From: a virus
Virus record (IMG/VR): IMGVR_UViG_3300032236_000985
Coordinates: 1-55,398 of that record
Direction: 5' to 3' (one strand)
Length of the DNA stretch: 55,398 nt
The stretch's first letter is position 1, and every line of letters starts with the position of its first letter. The position numbers were made by a program, and so were the translations under genes. The notes under the pieces are model-generated. The model did not search any database, was not told where the DNA came from, and worked only from the letters and a program-made list of their open reading frames with translations. Below are positions 42,585-51,356 of this stretch, one piece after another.

Positions 42585-43120
42585 TGTCGATTGATGCTAC
42601 TAAAGTTAGTTTAAAAGATCAATTAAAACTATTTTGTACTGGAATATTAGTTGGTTGTATTTCAGGAATTCTTTGGCAAGAGTTATTATCTCCGATACAC
42701 ATAACTCCTAATATGACAGTTACCGAAGAATATAATATACTAAAATCCGACGCAGAAGATCGTCTATTGAAATATATTGAAGGAAGATGGCAATCATCAA
42801 TTGGAGATGTGGTTATCAACATATCAGATGGTGCTGTCAGTGGTAATTTTATTGTTATTGAAAATATATACCCAAATCCCAAAAAAGAAGAAAAGTATAA
42901 AATTACAAATATAGTTAAAGTTGATGGGTTATTAGGATTAGTAGCTTTAGAAGTTTGTAACGTGAATACAAATTGTACATTAGAAGATAGATTATTAGTT
43001 CAAGTAAATAAAGTATTCGGTATTGATAAGACAATAACGCTTACTTATGATACAAGATTGACATATTGCGTTCCTATTGACAATCATTGCACTAGAGCTT
43101 TCAAGGAAATAGACAAATAA
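42584..43120 (+). CDS. membrane-anchored periplasmic-type protein
   Basis: 178 residues with one N-terminal membrane segment (about 15-35, FCTGILVGCISGILW) and a soluble domain of beta character with four cysteines that could form disulfides outside the cytoplasm (CNVNTNC, YCVPIDNHC). The TAATG overlap with the coiled-coil membrane gene suggests a pair. A spanin or lysis accessory role is possible; no family recognised. It is the last gene before the primase unit. Confidence 0.5.
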   Translation: MSIDATKVSLKDQLKLFCTGILVGCISGILWQELLSPIHITPNMTVTEEYNILKSDAEDRLLKYIEGRWQSSIGDVVINISDGAVSGNFIVIENIYPNPKKEEKYKITNIVKVDGLLGLVALEVCNVNTNCTLEDRLLVQVNKVFGIDKTITLTYDTRLTYCVPIDNHCTRAFKEIDK

Positions 43121-43150
43121 GCTTTACTTGTAGAGACTTTTAAGTAATAC

Positions 43151-43176
43151 TATACTTTTAGAATGATAAAAGTATA
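43151..43176. other. 10-bp perfect inverted repeat before the primase gene
   Basis: TATACTTTTA (43151-43160) and TAAAAGTATA (43167-43176) flank GAATGA, ending 10 bp before the primase ATG. The left arm contains TATACT, a possible -10 element with a weak TTTACT/TTGTAG region upstream. It could be a promoter operator or an RNA hairpin near the ribosome site. Confidence 0.4.
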
Positions 43177-43185
43177 ATTTATATT

Positions 43186-44202
43186 ATGAGTTTTTATATT
43201 GATGTTAAATATTTGAAGATGATTTCTTGTAAACTTGAAGGGTTTACTCAGAAGAATAATGATCTTTATACTTGCCGTTGCCCTTACTGTGGCGATTCTC
43301 AAAAAAAGAAATCTAAGAAAAGGGGATTTCTATTCCGTAAGAATAATGATATGTTCTTTCATTGCCATAATTGCGGCAAGGGAGCAACTTTCTATAAATT
43401 CTTAAATTTTGTAGATCCAATTCTAGCTAAAGAATATTCTTTTGAACGATATTCAAATGGAGAAACTGGTCATCATAACTATACAAAACCAAAATTCGAA
43501 TTTACAAAACCCGTATTCAATACAAAGGAAAAGTTAAATATTCCTTCTGTTAAAAGTTTATCTTCAGATGATCTGGCTAGAAAATACGTAGAAAACAGAA
43601 AGATTCCAGAATCATATTTTTCTGATCTTTATTATGCCGAGGATTTCAAAGCATTTCTAGATGATTTTTTTCCAGATCATGGTAAAGATTTGTTTAGTAA
43701 CGATAAACGTCTAGTGATACCTTTTAGAAATAAATTCAATAAGATAGTTGCGCTTCAAGGGAGAACCTTGGCGAATTCAAGTATTAGATATATAACAATA
43801 AAAATAGATGAGAATTTCGATAAGATTTATGGTTTAAATAGGACAGATTTGAATAAACATGTGTACGTTTGCGAAGGTCCAATTGATTCTATGTTTATAG
43901 ATAATTGTATAGCTACTGCTGATGCTAATCTTTCTTCGGCAAAAGGGGTCATTGAAAACAAGAATAACATGACACTTATATTTGATAATGAACCTAGAAA
44001 TCTTTCTTTGATTAAACGGATTGAAAAAGCGATTGATCAAAATTTCAAAGTTTGTTTATTTCCAGAAACCTTTGAATTCAAAGATATTAATGATGCAATA
44101 TTGTCTGGAATGACTTCTGAAGAAATTATTGATATTATAAATAAAAATACCTTCTCTGAACTGAGAGCCAAATTAGAAATTATTACGTGGAGAAAATGTT
44201 AA
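43186..44202 (+). CDS. 61: gp61-like DNA primase
   Basis: 338 residues (T4 gp61 342). N-terminal zinc ribbon: C32-P-Y-C35 and C60-H-N-C63, with the basic GFLFRKNND stretch between. The Toprim catalytic core contains VYVCEGPIDSMFIDNCIA and LIFDNEPRN. It makes short RNA primers for the lagging strand with gp41 helicase. First gene of a unit including thyX and nrdBA; unusually far from gp41. Confidence 0.9.
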   Translation: MSFYIDVKYLKMISCKLEGFTQKNNDLYTCRCPYCGDSQKKKSKKRGFLFRKNNDMFFHCHNCGKGATFYKFLNFVDPILAKEYSFERYSNGETGHHNYTKPKFEFTKPVFNTKEKLNIPSVKSLSSDDLARKYVENRKIPESYFSDLYYAEDFKAFLDDFFPDHGKDLFSNDKRLVIPFRNKFNKIVALQGRTLANSSIRYITIKIDENFDKIYGLNRTDLNKHVYVCEGPIDSMFIDNCIATADANLSSAKGVIENKNNMTLIFDNEPRNLSLIKRIEKAIDQNFKVCLFPETFEFKDINDAILSGMTSEEIIDIINKNTFSELRAKLEIITWRKC

Positions 44203-44203
44203 T

Positions 44204-44857
44204 ATGAAAGTGACTTTGAAAAGTTGTACTCAAGACGTTGAGGGAAAGCGAAATTTACTTGAGCAAATTGCGTATGTAGCAAGGGTATCGAATCCTTCAA
44301 ATCAAAATAACGATGATACTGCAGAAAATCTAGTCAATTATCTTATTAAACATAATCATTGGTCTCCATTGGAAATGGTTGATGCTACTTTGGAAATTGA
44401 AACGACGAGAGATATTGCTAGGCAGATTCTTAGACATCGTTCTTTCGTGTTTCAAGAATTTAGTCAACGATATGCAGATCCAACTAAAGAACTTGGGTTT
44501 GTTACAAGAGATGCTAGATTACAAGATGAGAAAAACCGTCAAAACAGTATTGATTTTGATGATGATTTTATTAAAGCAGAATGGGAAAATTATCAAAGGT
44601 CAGTATTAAATCGTGCCGCTTCTGCTTATAAATGGGCTATCGAGAACGGAATTGCTAAAGAACAGGCAAGAGTTGTCCTTCCAGAAGGAATTACTGCGTC
44701 TAGAATGTATATGAAAGGTTCTATCCGTTCTTGGATCCACTATATACAAATACGAAGTGGAGTAGAAACGCAGAAAGAACATAGAGAAATTGCTATTGCT
44801 TGTGCTAATGCTCTTGAACCCATTTTCCCAATGATTAAACAATTTACAATGGAATAA
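44204..44857 (+). CDS. thyX: flavin-dependent thymidylate synthase
   Basis: 217 residues with the ThyX signature R77-H-R79 followed by seven residues and S87 (RHRSFVFQEFSQR), plus NHWSPLEMVDATLEIE and LPEGITASRMYMKGSIRSW. It methylates dUMP to dTMP using FAD and NADPH. T4 instead uses Td. It means this phage makes ordinary dTMP, so any 5-hydroxymethyluracil in its DNA would have to arise by oxidation after synthesis. Confidence 0.95.
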   Translation: MKVTLKSCTQDVEGKRNLLEQIAYVARVSNPSNQNNDDTAENLVNYLIKHNHWSPLEMVDATLEIETTRDIARQILRHRSFVFQEFSQRYADPTKELGFVTRDARLQDEKNRQNSIDFDDDFIKAEWENYQRSVLNRAASAYKWAIENGIAKEQARVVLPEGITASRMYMKGSIRSWIHYIQIRSGVETQKEHREIAIACANALEPIFPMIKQFTME

Positions 44858-44859
44858 TT

Positions 44860-45453
44860 ATGATTACCACTAGAGATGATGTGCTTCGTTTTATGAATGC
44901 TGGTGACCAAACTAATTTTGGATTTGGAGATCAGTCTGATCTTTATTTGAAGTTAATTACCGAAGAATTGATTCACGAAACTTTAAAAGGATTTGACAAA
45001 AACGATATTGTTGAAATTGCTGATGGTATCGCTGACAGTATTTGGGTGATTGAAGGATTCGCTATTACCGTTAATGTTTCTCTTGAAAAGGTATGGAGAC
45101 AAATAGCGTATCTCAGGGATTGTATTGATGATGAGTGGTATGATGATCTTGATAATAATATCATTATCGAAGATATTGTTCGCGTCTACGCAAGTTTACG
45201 AGAATGTTATAGAATGATGGATACTGGTTATCTATTTTTCCCAATTGTTGATTTGATTAATGGACTTATCTCGTTAGCAATAACCTACGATATCCCTTTA
45301 CAAGAAATTTGGGATGAAGTATCTCGTTCTAATATGAGTAAGATTTCAGATAACGGTAAAGTGATCAAAAACGAATTTGGAAAAATTCAAAAACCTGCTA
45401 CGTTCAGCCCAGCAAATATCAGGGCAATTCTTGAAAAACATAATTTAGTATAA
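44860..45453 (+). CDS. MazG-like NTP pyrophosphohydrolase
   Basis: 197 residues. DQSDLYLKLITEELIHETLKGFDKNDIVEIADGIADSIWVIEGFAI carries the EExxE...DxxxD metal-binding pattern of all-alpha (MazG/PRA-PH type) pyrophosphohydrolases, and WDEVSRSNMSKISDNGKVIKNEFGKIQKPATFSP is the standard C-terminal half. Members hydrolyse non-canonical or excess (d)NTPs. It sits between ThyX and NrdB in the dNTP supply unit. The substrate could include modified nucleotides. Confidence 0.85.
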   Translation: MITTRDDVLRFMNAGDQTNFGFGDQSDLYLKLITEELIHETLKGFDKNDIVEIADGIADSIWVIEGFAITVNVSLEKVWRQIAYLRDCIDDEWYDDLDNNIIIEDIVRVYASLRECYRMMDTGYLFFPIVDLINGLISLAITYDIPLQEIWDEVSRSNMSKISDNGKVIKNEFGKIQKPATFSPANIRAILEKHNLV

Positions 45454-45470
45454 TAATAAAAGGAAATTTT

Positions 45471-46487
45471 ATGGCCGAACCTAGACTATTACAACAAAAA
45501 TCAACGTATACGATTGATTACCCCCAAGCAATTGAATTTGCTAAAACCCAAAACGATATCTTTTGGACTGCCGATGAAATCGAAGTCGAGAAAGATTTAC
45601 ATGATATGAAAACGAATTTTACCGAAGCCGAATATCATGGCGTTATTACTACGTTAAAGTTATTTACGTTGTATGAGTTAGTTGTAGGAAACGAATATTG
45701 GTCTGGTAAGATTAAAAACTTATTCAAAAGACCAGATATTGAAAGAATGTCTAATTGTTTTGCCTTTTTTGAAATTAATGTTCACGCTCCTTTCTATAAT
45801 AAGTTAAATGAAGTTCTCGGGTTAAATACTGATGAATTTTACAATTCCTATGTAAATGATGATGAATTGTACAATAGAATTAATTGGATTCATAAAGTAA
45901 TTAACAAACCATCTGATAATCATTTCGATATTCTCAAGTCTCTTGCGGTATTTTCAATGATTGAAGGCGCAATCCTTTATTCAAACTTTGCCTTCCTTAA
46001 ACATTTCCAATCAGAAGGAAAGAATAAATTAGTTAATGTTACTGCAGGTATCAACTTCTCTGTACGAGATGAAAATCTTCATTCATTAGCTGGTGCTTGG
46101 TTATTCAAGACTCTTCTTAGTGAATGCGAATTACCTCCAGAAGAGGTAGAGAGATTGAAGAATGATATTTTAAAAACAGTAGAACATATCAGAGAACATG
46201 AAGATAGGATTATTGAAATGATCTTTGAAAGAGGTCATATCAAAGGAATCACTGATCATCAATTGAAAGCATTTATTCAACATAGATTAGATGTTTGTTT
46301 GGAACAATTAGGGTTCGAAAAGAAATATAATCCAACTTACAATCCAATCAAGTCTTGGTTCTATAAAAATATCAATGCTCCTCAATTACATGACTTTTTC
46401 TATAAGATAGGTAATCAATACAAAAGGGATTGGAACGAACAAGGATTTACTTGGAAAATTGAAGAAAAAACGGTAGAAGCAGCATGA
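45471..46487 (+). CDS. nrdB: class I ribonucleotide reductase beta subunit (NrdB)
   Basis: 338 residues. Di-iron helices are visible: WTADEIEVEKDLHDMK, TLYELVVGNEYW, EINVHAPFY, FSMIEGAILYSNFAFLKHF and FSVRDENLHSLAG. It stores the radical that starts ribonucleotide reduction in NrdA. Coupled to nrdA by a 4-bp overlap, with nrdB first (T4 has nrdA upstream of nrdB). Shorter than T4 NrdB (388). Confidence 0.93.
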   Translation: MAEPRLLQQKSTYTIDYPQAIEFAKTQNDIFWTADEIEVEKDLHDMKTNFTEAEYHGVITTLKLFTLYELVVGNEYWSGKIKNLFKRPDIERMSNCFAFFEINVHAPFYNKLNEVLGLNTDEFYNSYVNDDELYNRINWIHKVINKPSDNHFDILKSLAVFSMIEGAILYSNFAFLKHFQSEGKNKLVNVTAGINFSVRDENLHSLAGAWLFKTLLSECELPPEEVERLKNDILKTVEHIREHEDRIIEMIFERGHIKGITDHQLKAFIQHRLDVCLEQLGFEKKYNPTYNPIKSWFYKNINAPQLHDFFYKIGNQYKRDWNEQGFTWKIEEKTVEAA

Positions 46488-48178
46488 AGAGTATTTACGA
46501 AGAATTATCAGAAGAAAGAAAAGTATTACAAGAGAAAGGATTGCTTCCAGATTGGTTCACAACAACTGGTTGGCAATTGTTTTCTTCGAAATATCTAACT
46601 AAAAATGAAAAGGATTTCAAATCAGTAATTACAAGAATCAGTAAAACCGCAGCTAAATGGACTAATGATCCTGCTTATTGGGAAAAAAAGTTTCTAGAAG
46701 CGTTATGGAATGGCTGGTTATCGTGTTCAACTCCTGTATTAGCTAATATGGGTACAGATAGAGGTTGTCCAGTTTCTTGTTCTGGTGGTTATGTATCTGA
46801 TTCAGTATTTTCGTTTTATGATGCGCAAAAAGAAACTGCTGTTCTTTCTAAGAACGGGTTTGGTACTTCTGCTTACCTTGGTGCAATTAGACCAAGAGGA
46901 ACAGAAATCAAATCTGGTGGTAAAGCGTCTGGCGTTCTGCCTGTTTTAAAAGATTTTGTACAATTATCCAGAGACGTTTCACAAGGAAACACCAGAAGAG
47001 GTGCTTGGGCTGGATATGTTGAGATTGATCATAAAGATTTTTGGGAAATTGCCGATTTCGTAAGAACTAATCCAGATGATTGTAATATTGGTTGGAATGT
47101 TAGAAATGAATTCATTGACAGATTAGATTCTGGGGATAAGAAAGCACTTGCTAGATACCAGAGAGCATTAAAAACTAAACTTCTTACTGGTAAAGGGTAT
47201 TATTTCTTTCCAGATAAGGTCAATGAATTAAGTCCACAAGTTTACAAGGACAGAGGTCTTGAAGTTAAGGCATCAAATCTTTGTTGTGAAATTACTCTAT
47301 TCTCTGATGAAGAACATACGTTTACTTGTGTATTATCGTCTGTTAATCTTGCAAAATATGACGAATGGAAAGATACTGATCTAGTATTTACATCAACAGT
47401 ATTTCTTGATTGTGTTGCTTCTGAATTCATTGATATGGGTAAGAAGATTCCAGGTCTTGAAAAGGCTGTCAGATTCACTGAGAAGGGTAGAGCGTTAGGA
47501 TTAGGCGTAATGGGGTTCCATACCTATCTTCAACAGAAAGGCATTCCTTTTGAAAGCCTAGAAGCTCATTTTGAGAACATTAATATCTTTAAGCATCTTG
47601 ATGATGAATCTTTACGAGCAAGTAAGTGGATGGCAGAAGCTTTTGGTGAACCAGAATGGTGCGTAGGATATGGGATTAGGAATACTCACAGATTGTGTTG
47701 CCCTCCCACCCTGAGTACCGCTGAGATCATGGCTGGCGTTTCCCAAGGTATTGAGCCTGTTTATAAGAACGTCTACGTAAAGGGTTCTGCAGCAGGTGAA
47801 ATGAATAGGATCAATCCTGTTCTTCTTGAAGTTATGAAAGCCAAAGGCGTGTATAACGAAGCAACGATTAACGAAATCATTAATCATAATGGTTCTGTAC
47901 AATACGTTGACTGGTTGGACGAGACTGAAAAGAAAGTATTCAAGACTGCTTTTGAAATTGATCAGAAGGTAATTATTAGAATGGCTTCAACTCGACAGAA
48001 TTATATTGATCAAGCGCAATCTATTAATCTGTTCTTTTCAGCTGATGAATCAGAGGAATATATATCTGAGGTACACCAGATGGCATTTAAAGACCCAATG
48101 ATTAAATCTTTGTATTATATTAGGTCTGAGTCTGGAGTACAATCTAGTAAAGGCGAATGTGAATCTTGTTCGGGATAA
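46484..48178 (+). CDS. nrdA: class I ribonucleotide reductase alpha subunit (NrdA), short form
   Basis: 564 residues, against 754 in T4. Catalytic features: CSTPVLANMGTDRGCPVSCSG (cysteine in the first beta strand), NLCCEITL (N-C-E active site) and TCVLSSVNLA, plus the C-terminal redox pair CESCSG that is re-reduced by thioredoxin or glutaredoxin. The N-terminal ATP-cone allosteric domain is missing, as in other short phage NrdA proteins, suggesting relaxed overall-activity control during infection. Confidence 0.92.
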   Translation: MKSIYEELSEERKVLQEKGLLPDWFTTTGWQLFSSKYLTKNEKDFKSVITRISKTAAKWTNDPAYWEKKFLEALWNGWLSCSTPVLANMGTDRGCPVSCSGGYVSDSVFSFYDAQKETAVLSKNGFGTSAYLGAIRPRGTEIKSGGKASGVLPVLKDFVQLSRDVSQGNTRRGAWAGYVEIDHKDFWEIADFVRTNPDDCNIGWNVRNEFIDRLDSGDKKALARYQRALKTKLLTGKGYYFFPDKVNELSPQVYKDRGLEVKASNLCCEITLFSDEEHTFTCVLSSVNLAKYDEWKDTDLVFTSTVFLDCVASEFIDMGKKIPGLEKAVRFTEKGRALGLGVMGFHTYLQQKGIPFESLEAHFENINIFKHLDDESLRASKWMAEAFGEPEWCVGYGIRNTHRLCCPPTLSTAEIMAGVSQGIEPVYKNVYVKGSAAGEMNRINPVLLEVMKAKGVYNEATINEIINHNGSVQYVDWLDETEKKVFKTAFEIDQKVIIRMASTRQNYIDQAQSINLFFSADESEEYISEVHQMAFKDPMIKSLYYIRSESGVQSSKGECESCSG

Positions 48179-48181
48179 TTT

Positions 48182-48532
48182 ATGGATAATGATAATTCAG
48201 AATTATTTGCTATATTGGATGCATTGGTAGGCGATAAACCGCCTACCAATAGCGTAGTAAATACTACAATATCACATTTCAGCGAATATACTACAAACGA
48301 GAATAAATTATCTGCCAGTTTACTTAAAGGTTTCAATAAACATTTATCTAAACCAACAGAAGAAGAATATGCAGAATATGCTATTAAGAGAGCAAAGGAA
48401 GAAGAACGAATTAGGATAGCGGTTGAGGAAGATATAAAACGTGGTCCAGCATTTCTTTCAGATGAATGGAGATGGGCTAGGATAGATGCCGAAGTCGAAC
48501 GATGTAGAGAATATATTAAAACTTATGGGTGA
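48182..48532 (+). CDS. hypothetical protein
   Basis: 116 residues, mainly helical and charged: DNSELFAILDALVGDK, then SASLLKGFNKHLSKPTEEEYAEYAIKRAKEEERIRIAVEEDI, then a W-rich turn (LSDEWRWARIDAEVERC). No family recognised. The 5' end holds an 11-bp perfect inverted repeat (48223-48250). Confidence 0.55.
   Translation: MDNDNSELFAILDALVGDKPPTNSVVNTTISHFSEYTTNENKLSASLLKGFNKHLSKPTEEEYAEYAIKRAKEEERIRIAVEEDIKRGPAFLSDEWRWARIDAEVERCREYIKTYG
48223..48250. repeat. 11-bp perfect inverted repeat inside a coding region
   Basis: ATTGGTAGGCG (48223-48233) and CGCCTACCAAT (48240-48250) flank ATAAAC. It begins 42 bp into the gene downstream of nrdA. In RNA it would be a strong hairpin with a 6-nt loop and no T run. 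Confidence 0.6.
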
Positions 48533-48540
48533 TATTATAA

Positions 48541-48930
48541 ATGAAAGTAACGACGACATTAACATATGAAGAATACAAAGAAGCGAGAAAAGATTTTGAT
48601 GAACATGTTTTTGGTTCATATAGAGATTTCCCAGGAATTGATTTTTTAAGAAAGAAATTCAAACTGGAACATTTTATGAGTGGACCAGTAGCGGTATATG
48701 AAGGTAATCCATTACAAGCGCATACTAGAATTTTTAAAAATTTCGAAGAAGCCATTAAGGGTATTGAAGAATTCATAGAACAAGAAAAACAAATTTTTAT
48801 TTGGGATTTGGTCTATTATCCATCTTATCCTCAATATTCTGTATATAATACAGAAACATTTGAAGTTGAAATGTTTGATCTTCCAGTATTGACAGAAGCC
48901 AGATGGAAATTGAGATTAGCCCTATTGTAA
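48541..48930 (+). CDS. hypothetical protein
   Basis: 129 residues. A helical start (TLTYEEYKEARKDFDEHVFG), then FEEAIKGIEEFIEQ and a hydrophobic/aromatic middle (FIWDLVYYPSYPQYSVYNTETFEVEMFDLPVLTEARW). No membrane segment or known motif. Unknown function; spaced 8 bp from the next gene. Confidence 0.5.
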   Translation: MKVTTTLTYEEYKEARKDFDEHVFGSYRDFPGIDFLRKKFKLEHFMSGPVAVYEGNPLQAHTRIFKNFEEAIKGIEEFIEQEKQIFIWDLVYYPSYPQYSVYNTETFEVEMFDLPVLTEARWKLRLALL

Positions 48931-48939
48931 GGTAATGTT

Positions 48940-49266
48940 ATGAAAAAAGTCGCATTTCTAAAAGGAAGGTTTGATCCAATTTGTACAAAACATCTGGAAT
49001 TGTTTAAAGAAATAAAGGAATACATGGATTGTCTTGTTGTTCTTGTTGAATATGATGATTCTCCTCCGATTTTAAACCTCACAGGAAGATTAAAAATTCT
49101 AAATAGTTTAGATAGTGTTGATGAAGTTTCTGTTTTTTCTGATGATAATATGTCTTCATTGATGGAGAAATATAGAAAGCATTTTAAAGATTATACTTTA
49201 TTAAGTGATGGTGAAATCTATATGGAGCAGCCTGCAAATGTTGAATTTACATACATGAACGAATAA
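48940..49266 (+). CDS. short nucleotidyltransferase-fold protein
   Basis: 108 residues. KVAFLKGRFDPICTKHLELFKEIKEYMDCLVVLVE matches the start of cytidylyltransferase-like enzymes (GxFDPxHxGH-L), but the usual second histidine/HxGH motif is CTKH, and the second half is short (LTGRLKILNSLDSVDEV resembles the R-x-x-x-L helix). It may be a degenerate or minimal member. Possible target: nucleotide sugars or cofactors. Confidence 0.5.
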   Translation: MKKVAFLKGRFDPICTKHLELFKEIKEYMDCLVVLVEYDDSPPILNLTGRLKILNSLDSVDEVSVFSDDNMSSLMEKYRKHFKDYTLLSDGEIYMEQPANVEFTYMNE

Positions 49267-49288
49267 AATAACAAACAAGGAGCAATTA

Positions 49289-49477
49289 ATGCTGAAAACA
49301 ATTAATATAATTTGCGATGACTGCGAATCTGAATTCGATTTAAACTTTAATGAGAAATTTGTTAAAGATTATGATGAAGTTTACTGTCCTTTTTGTAAGG
49401 AAGTTATTGAATCGTCTGATGAGAAAGAAGTGGATGATGAACCAGTTCCTTACCAAGAGGATATGTGGGAAGAATGA
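49289..49477 (+). CDS. small zinc-ribbon protein
   Basis: 62 residues. Two Cys pairs, C9-D-D-C12 and C33-P-F-C36, form a classical zinc ribbon, followed by an acidic tail (SSDEKEVDDEPVPYQEDMWEE). It might bind DNA, RNA or the polymerase. Strong ribosome site AAGGAG. The stop overlaps the GIY-YIG start (ATGA). Confidence 0.6.
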   Translation: MLKTINIICDDCESEFDLNFNEKFVKDYDEVYCPFCKEVIESSDEKEVDDEPVPYQEDMWEE

Positions 49478-49875
49478 AATCTTGGAAATATCTTGATGAA
49501 GAATTTACGGATCCAGGAAATGCTTGGGGATTTATCTACGAGATAATTGACTTATCCAATAACAAAAGATATATTGGTAAAAAACAATTTCTTTTCAAAC
49601 GTACAAAAACTGTAAAAGGAAAAAGAAAAAGAAGTTTAGTAGAGTCTGATTGGAAAGAATATTTTGGATCTAGTGATATATTGAAGAATGAAATAAACAT
49701 AAAAGGTGAAGATAATTTTGAAAGGATTATACTCCGTTTATGTTATTCTAAAAGCGAGTGTTCTTATTGGGAAGCAAAATATCAATTTGAATATGATGTT
49801 TTACTAAAACCGGAAGAATTTTATAATGAATGGATATCTTGTAAAGTAAGTAGACGTAATTTGGTGAAGAAGTGA
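49474..49875 (+). CDS. GIY-YIG-like nuclease domain protein
   Basis: 133 residues from ATG 49474, overlapping the previous stop; a GTG at 49465 is possible. It has WGFIYEIIDLSNNKRYIGKKQF, the GIY-YIG strand pair in the variant form found in small T4-like phage proteins, then ESDWKEYFGSSDILK (with the catalytic-type Glu/Asn later) and CSYWEAKYQFEYDVLL. Typical size for the free-standing phage version; it might cut branched or foreign DNA or be a homing nuclease. Confidence 0.65.
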   Translation: MKSWKYLDEEFTDPGNAWGFIYEIIDLSNNKRYIGKKQFLFKRTKTVKGKRKRSLVESDWKEYFGSSDILKNEINIKGEDNFERIILRLCYSKSECSYWEAKYQFEYDVLLKPEEFYNEWISCKVSRRNLVKK

Positions 49876-49909
49876 TTTACTTTCCAAGATATTAGGATAT
49901 AATTAAAAT

Positions 49910-50275
49910 ATGAAAGAAATTATTAATGAAATTATGTGTAGGAAAGTGGATGGAATTTGTTTCAATCCAACTAACGATGAAGGGGATGTTGCTTTTAGCG
50001 GGTTCACTTACGATAAAAAATCTAAGTATGAAGTCGGTAACTTAGGTCATAGATATCATATACTTTTATATAAATTGTGTGATGAAGGATTTGTTATAAA
50101 GCTAGATTTATTTGAAGCCACTTTGACTGATCCTTCAATATACATTAGTAACTTGATTAAATGCGGATTCTATGGAGTGGTGTTAAAAAAGACTAAACGA
50201 TCTGTTAAGATCGCCAAAGATCTGTATAACCAATACGCGAAACTACAAAACGATGAAATTGAGAAACTCAGCTGA
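49910..50275 (+). CDS. hypothetical protein
   Basis: 121 residues. A compact alpha/beta protein (MCRKVDGICFNPTNDEGDVAFSGFTYDKK, VIKLDLFEATLTDPSIYISNLIKCGFYGVVLKKT). No family recognised. It overlaps the start of the next gene by 23 bp. Confidence 0.5.
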   Translation: MKEIINEIMCRKVDGICFNPTNDEGDVAFSGFTYDKKSKYEVGNLGHRYHILLYKLCDEGFVIKLDLFEATLTDPSIYISNLIKCGFYGVVLKKTKRSVKIAKDLYNQYAKLQNDEIEKLS

Positions 50276-51347
50276 AATTGAACTGAAGTTTATTGGCGGA
50301 GAACCAAGATGGGATTCGCCAAAAACTAATTTGGTAAATGCGTTATCTTGGTATGCTAATCAATATGGCCCCAAAGAATCTAAAAAATATACATTAGATT
50401 ATCTTAAAAAGAATAAATTTGATAAAGCAGTTATTGAAAAAATAGCTGATGTTGATGATTGGCGTTTTGGTAATCTTGGGTTTTGTTGCAGGGTCGTTAC
50501 TAATGGCGCTCAACTTAATGAAAATCAATTGGATTGGATTGAGGCAAAGATAAATCAACTTGCAGCTTCAACTGAAAAAGAATTAATTATTTCCGAATTT
50601 GAAAAACCAAAAGAATCCGTATCAATACAAGATAGAATTTATATTCAATGTAATTCATATATATCCGATATAGAAGATATTATCGACCAGTTAATTGCAA
50701 CAAAACGTAAAGTGGATTTCAATCCTTATGATTGGATGACTAAAAATGATATCAAAGCGGTTCATGCTAAACAGATAATCGAACATTTCATTCCAACAAA
50801 AGAAGAATTAGTATTAGCGATTTCTAAAAAAGACCCTGATCTTGTAGAAGGATATTCTAATTTCAAGAAAAATGAGTTGAAACTTTATCACGATCTAATT
50901 GAATCTATTATTGATGATTGCGATAAAATTATTAATAATAAGAAAATAACAAGAAAGCCAAAGAAAAAGAAAGCTGTTTCTTTAGATAAAAAGGTTAGTA
51001 AAGTACAATATAAGAAAGATGATATTGAATACAAACTCGCATCAATAAACCCAATTGATATAGTGGGAGCCAAACAGTTATGGGTTTTCAATACAAAAAC
51101 TAAGAAACTTGGTTTCTATCTTTCTAATGATGATACTGGATTTGGCGTAAAAGGAACAACTCTAGAGAATTATGATGAACTTTTGTCTATACAAAAGACT
51201 TTAAGAAAACCTCTAGACATTCTTCCAAATGTATTAAAAGCTAAGAAAACTGAATTGAAAAAAATCATGTCGGGAATTAATTCAAAAGAAGCGCCTCTAA
51301 ATGGTAGGATTAATTCCGATACAATATTATTGAAAGTTATAAAATAG
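50253..51347 (+). CDS. conserved large hypothetical protein upstream of RNase H
   Basis: 364 residues. The N-terminal half is helical with LVNALSWYANQYGPKESKKYTLDYLKKN; a lysine-rich linker (KKITRKPKKKKAVSLDKKVSK) leads to a C-terminal beta domain (QLWVFNTKTKKLGFY...GFGVKGTTLENYDE). Proteins of similar layout sit beside RNase H in other T4-like phages, but no function is assigned. The linker may bind nucleic acid. Confidence 0.55.
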   Translation: MKLRNSAEIELKFIGGEPRWDSPKTNLVNALSWYANQYGPKESKKYTLDYLKKNKFDKAVIEKIADVDDWRFGNLGFCCRVVTNGAQLNENQLDWIEAKINQLAASTEKELIISEFEKPKESVSIQDRIYIQCNSYISDIEDIIDQLIATKRKVDFNPYDWMTKNDIKAVHAKQIIEHFIPTKEELVLAISKKDPDLVEGYSNFKKNELKLYHDLIESIIDDCDKIINNKKITRKPKKKKAVSLDKKVSKVQYKKDDIEYKLASINPIDIVGAKQLWVFNTKTKKLGFYLSNDDTGFGVKGTTLENYDELLSIQKTLRKPLDILPNVLKAKKTELKKIMSGINSKEAPLNGRINSDTILLKVIK

Positions 51348-51356
51348 GATATTATA

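Noticed and set aside
43123-43156. A confident sigma70 promoter before the primase gene
   Set aside because: TATACT is present, but the possible -35 hexamers (TTTACT, TTGTAG) match poorly or are mis-spaced, and the -10 lies inside an inverted repeat; only the repeat is reported.
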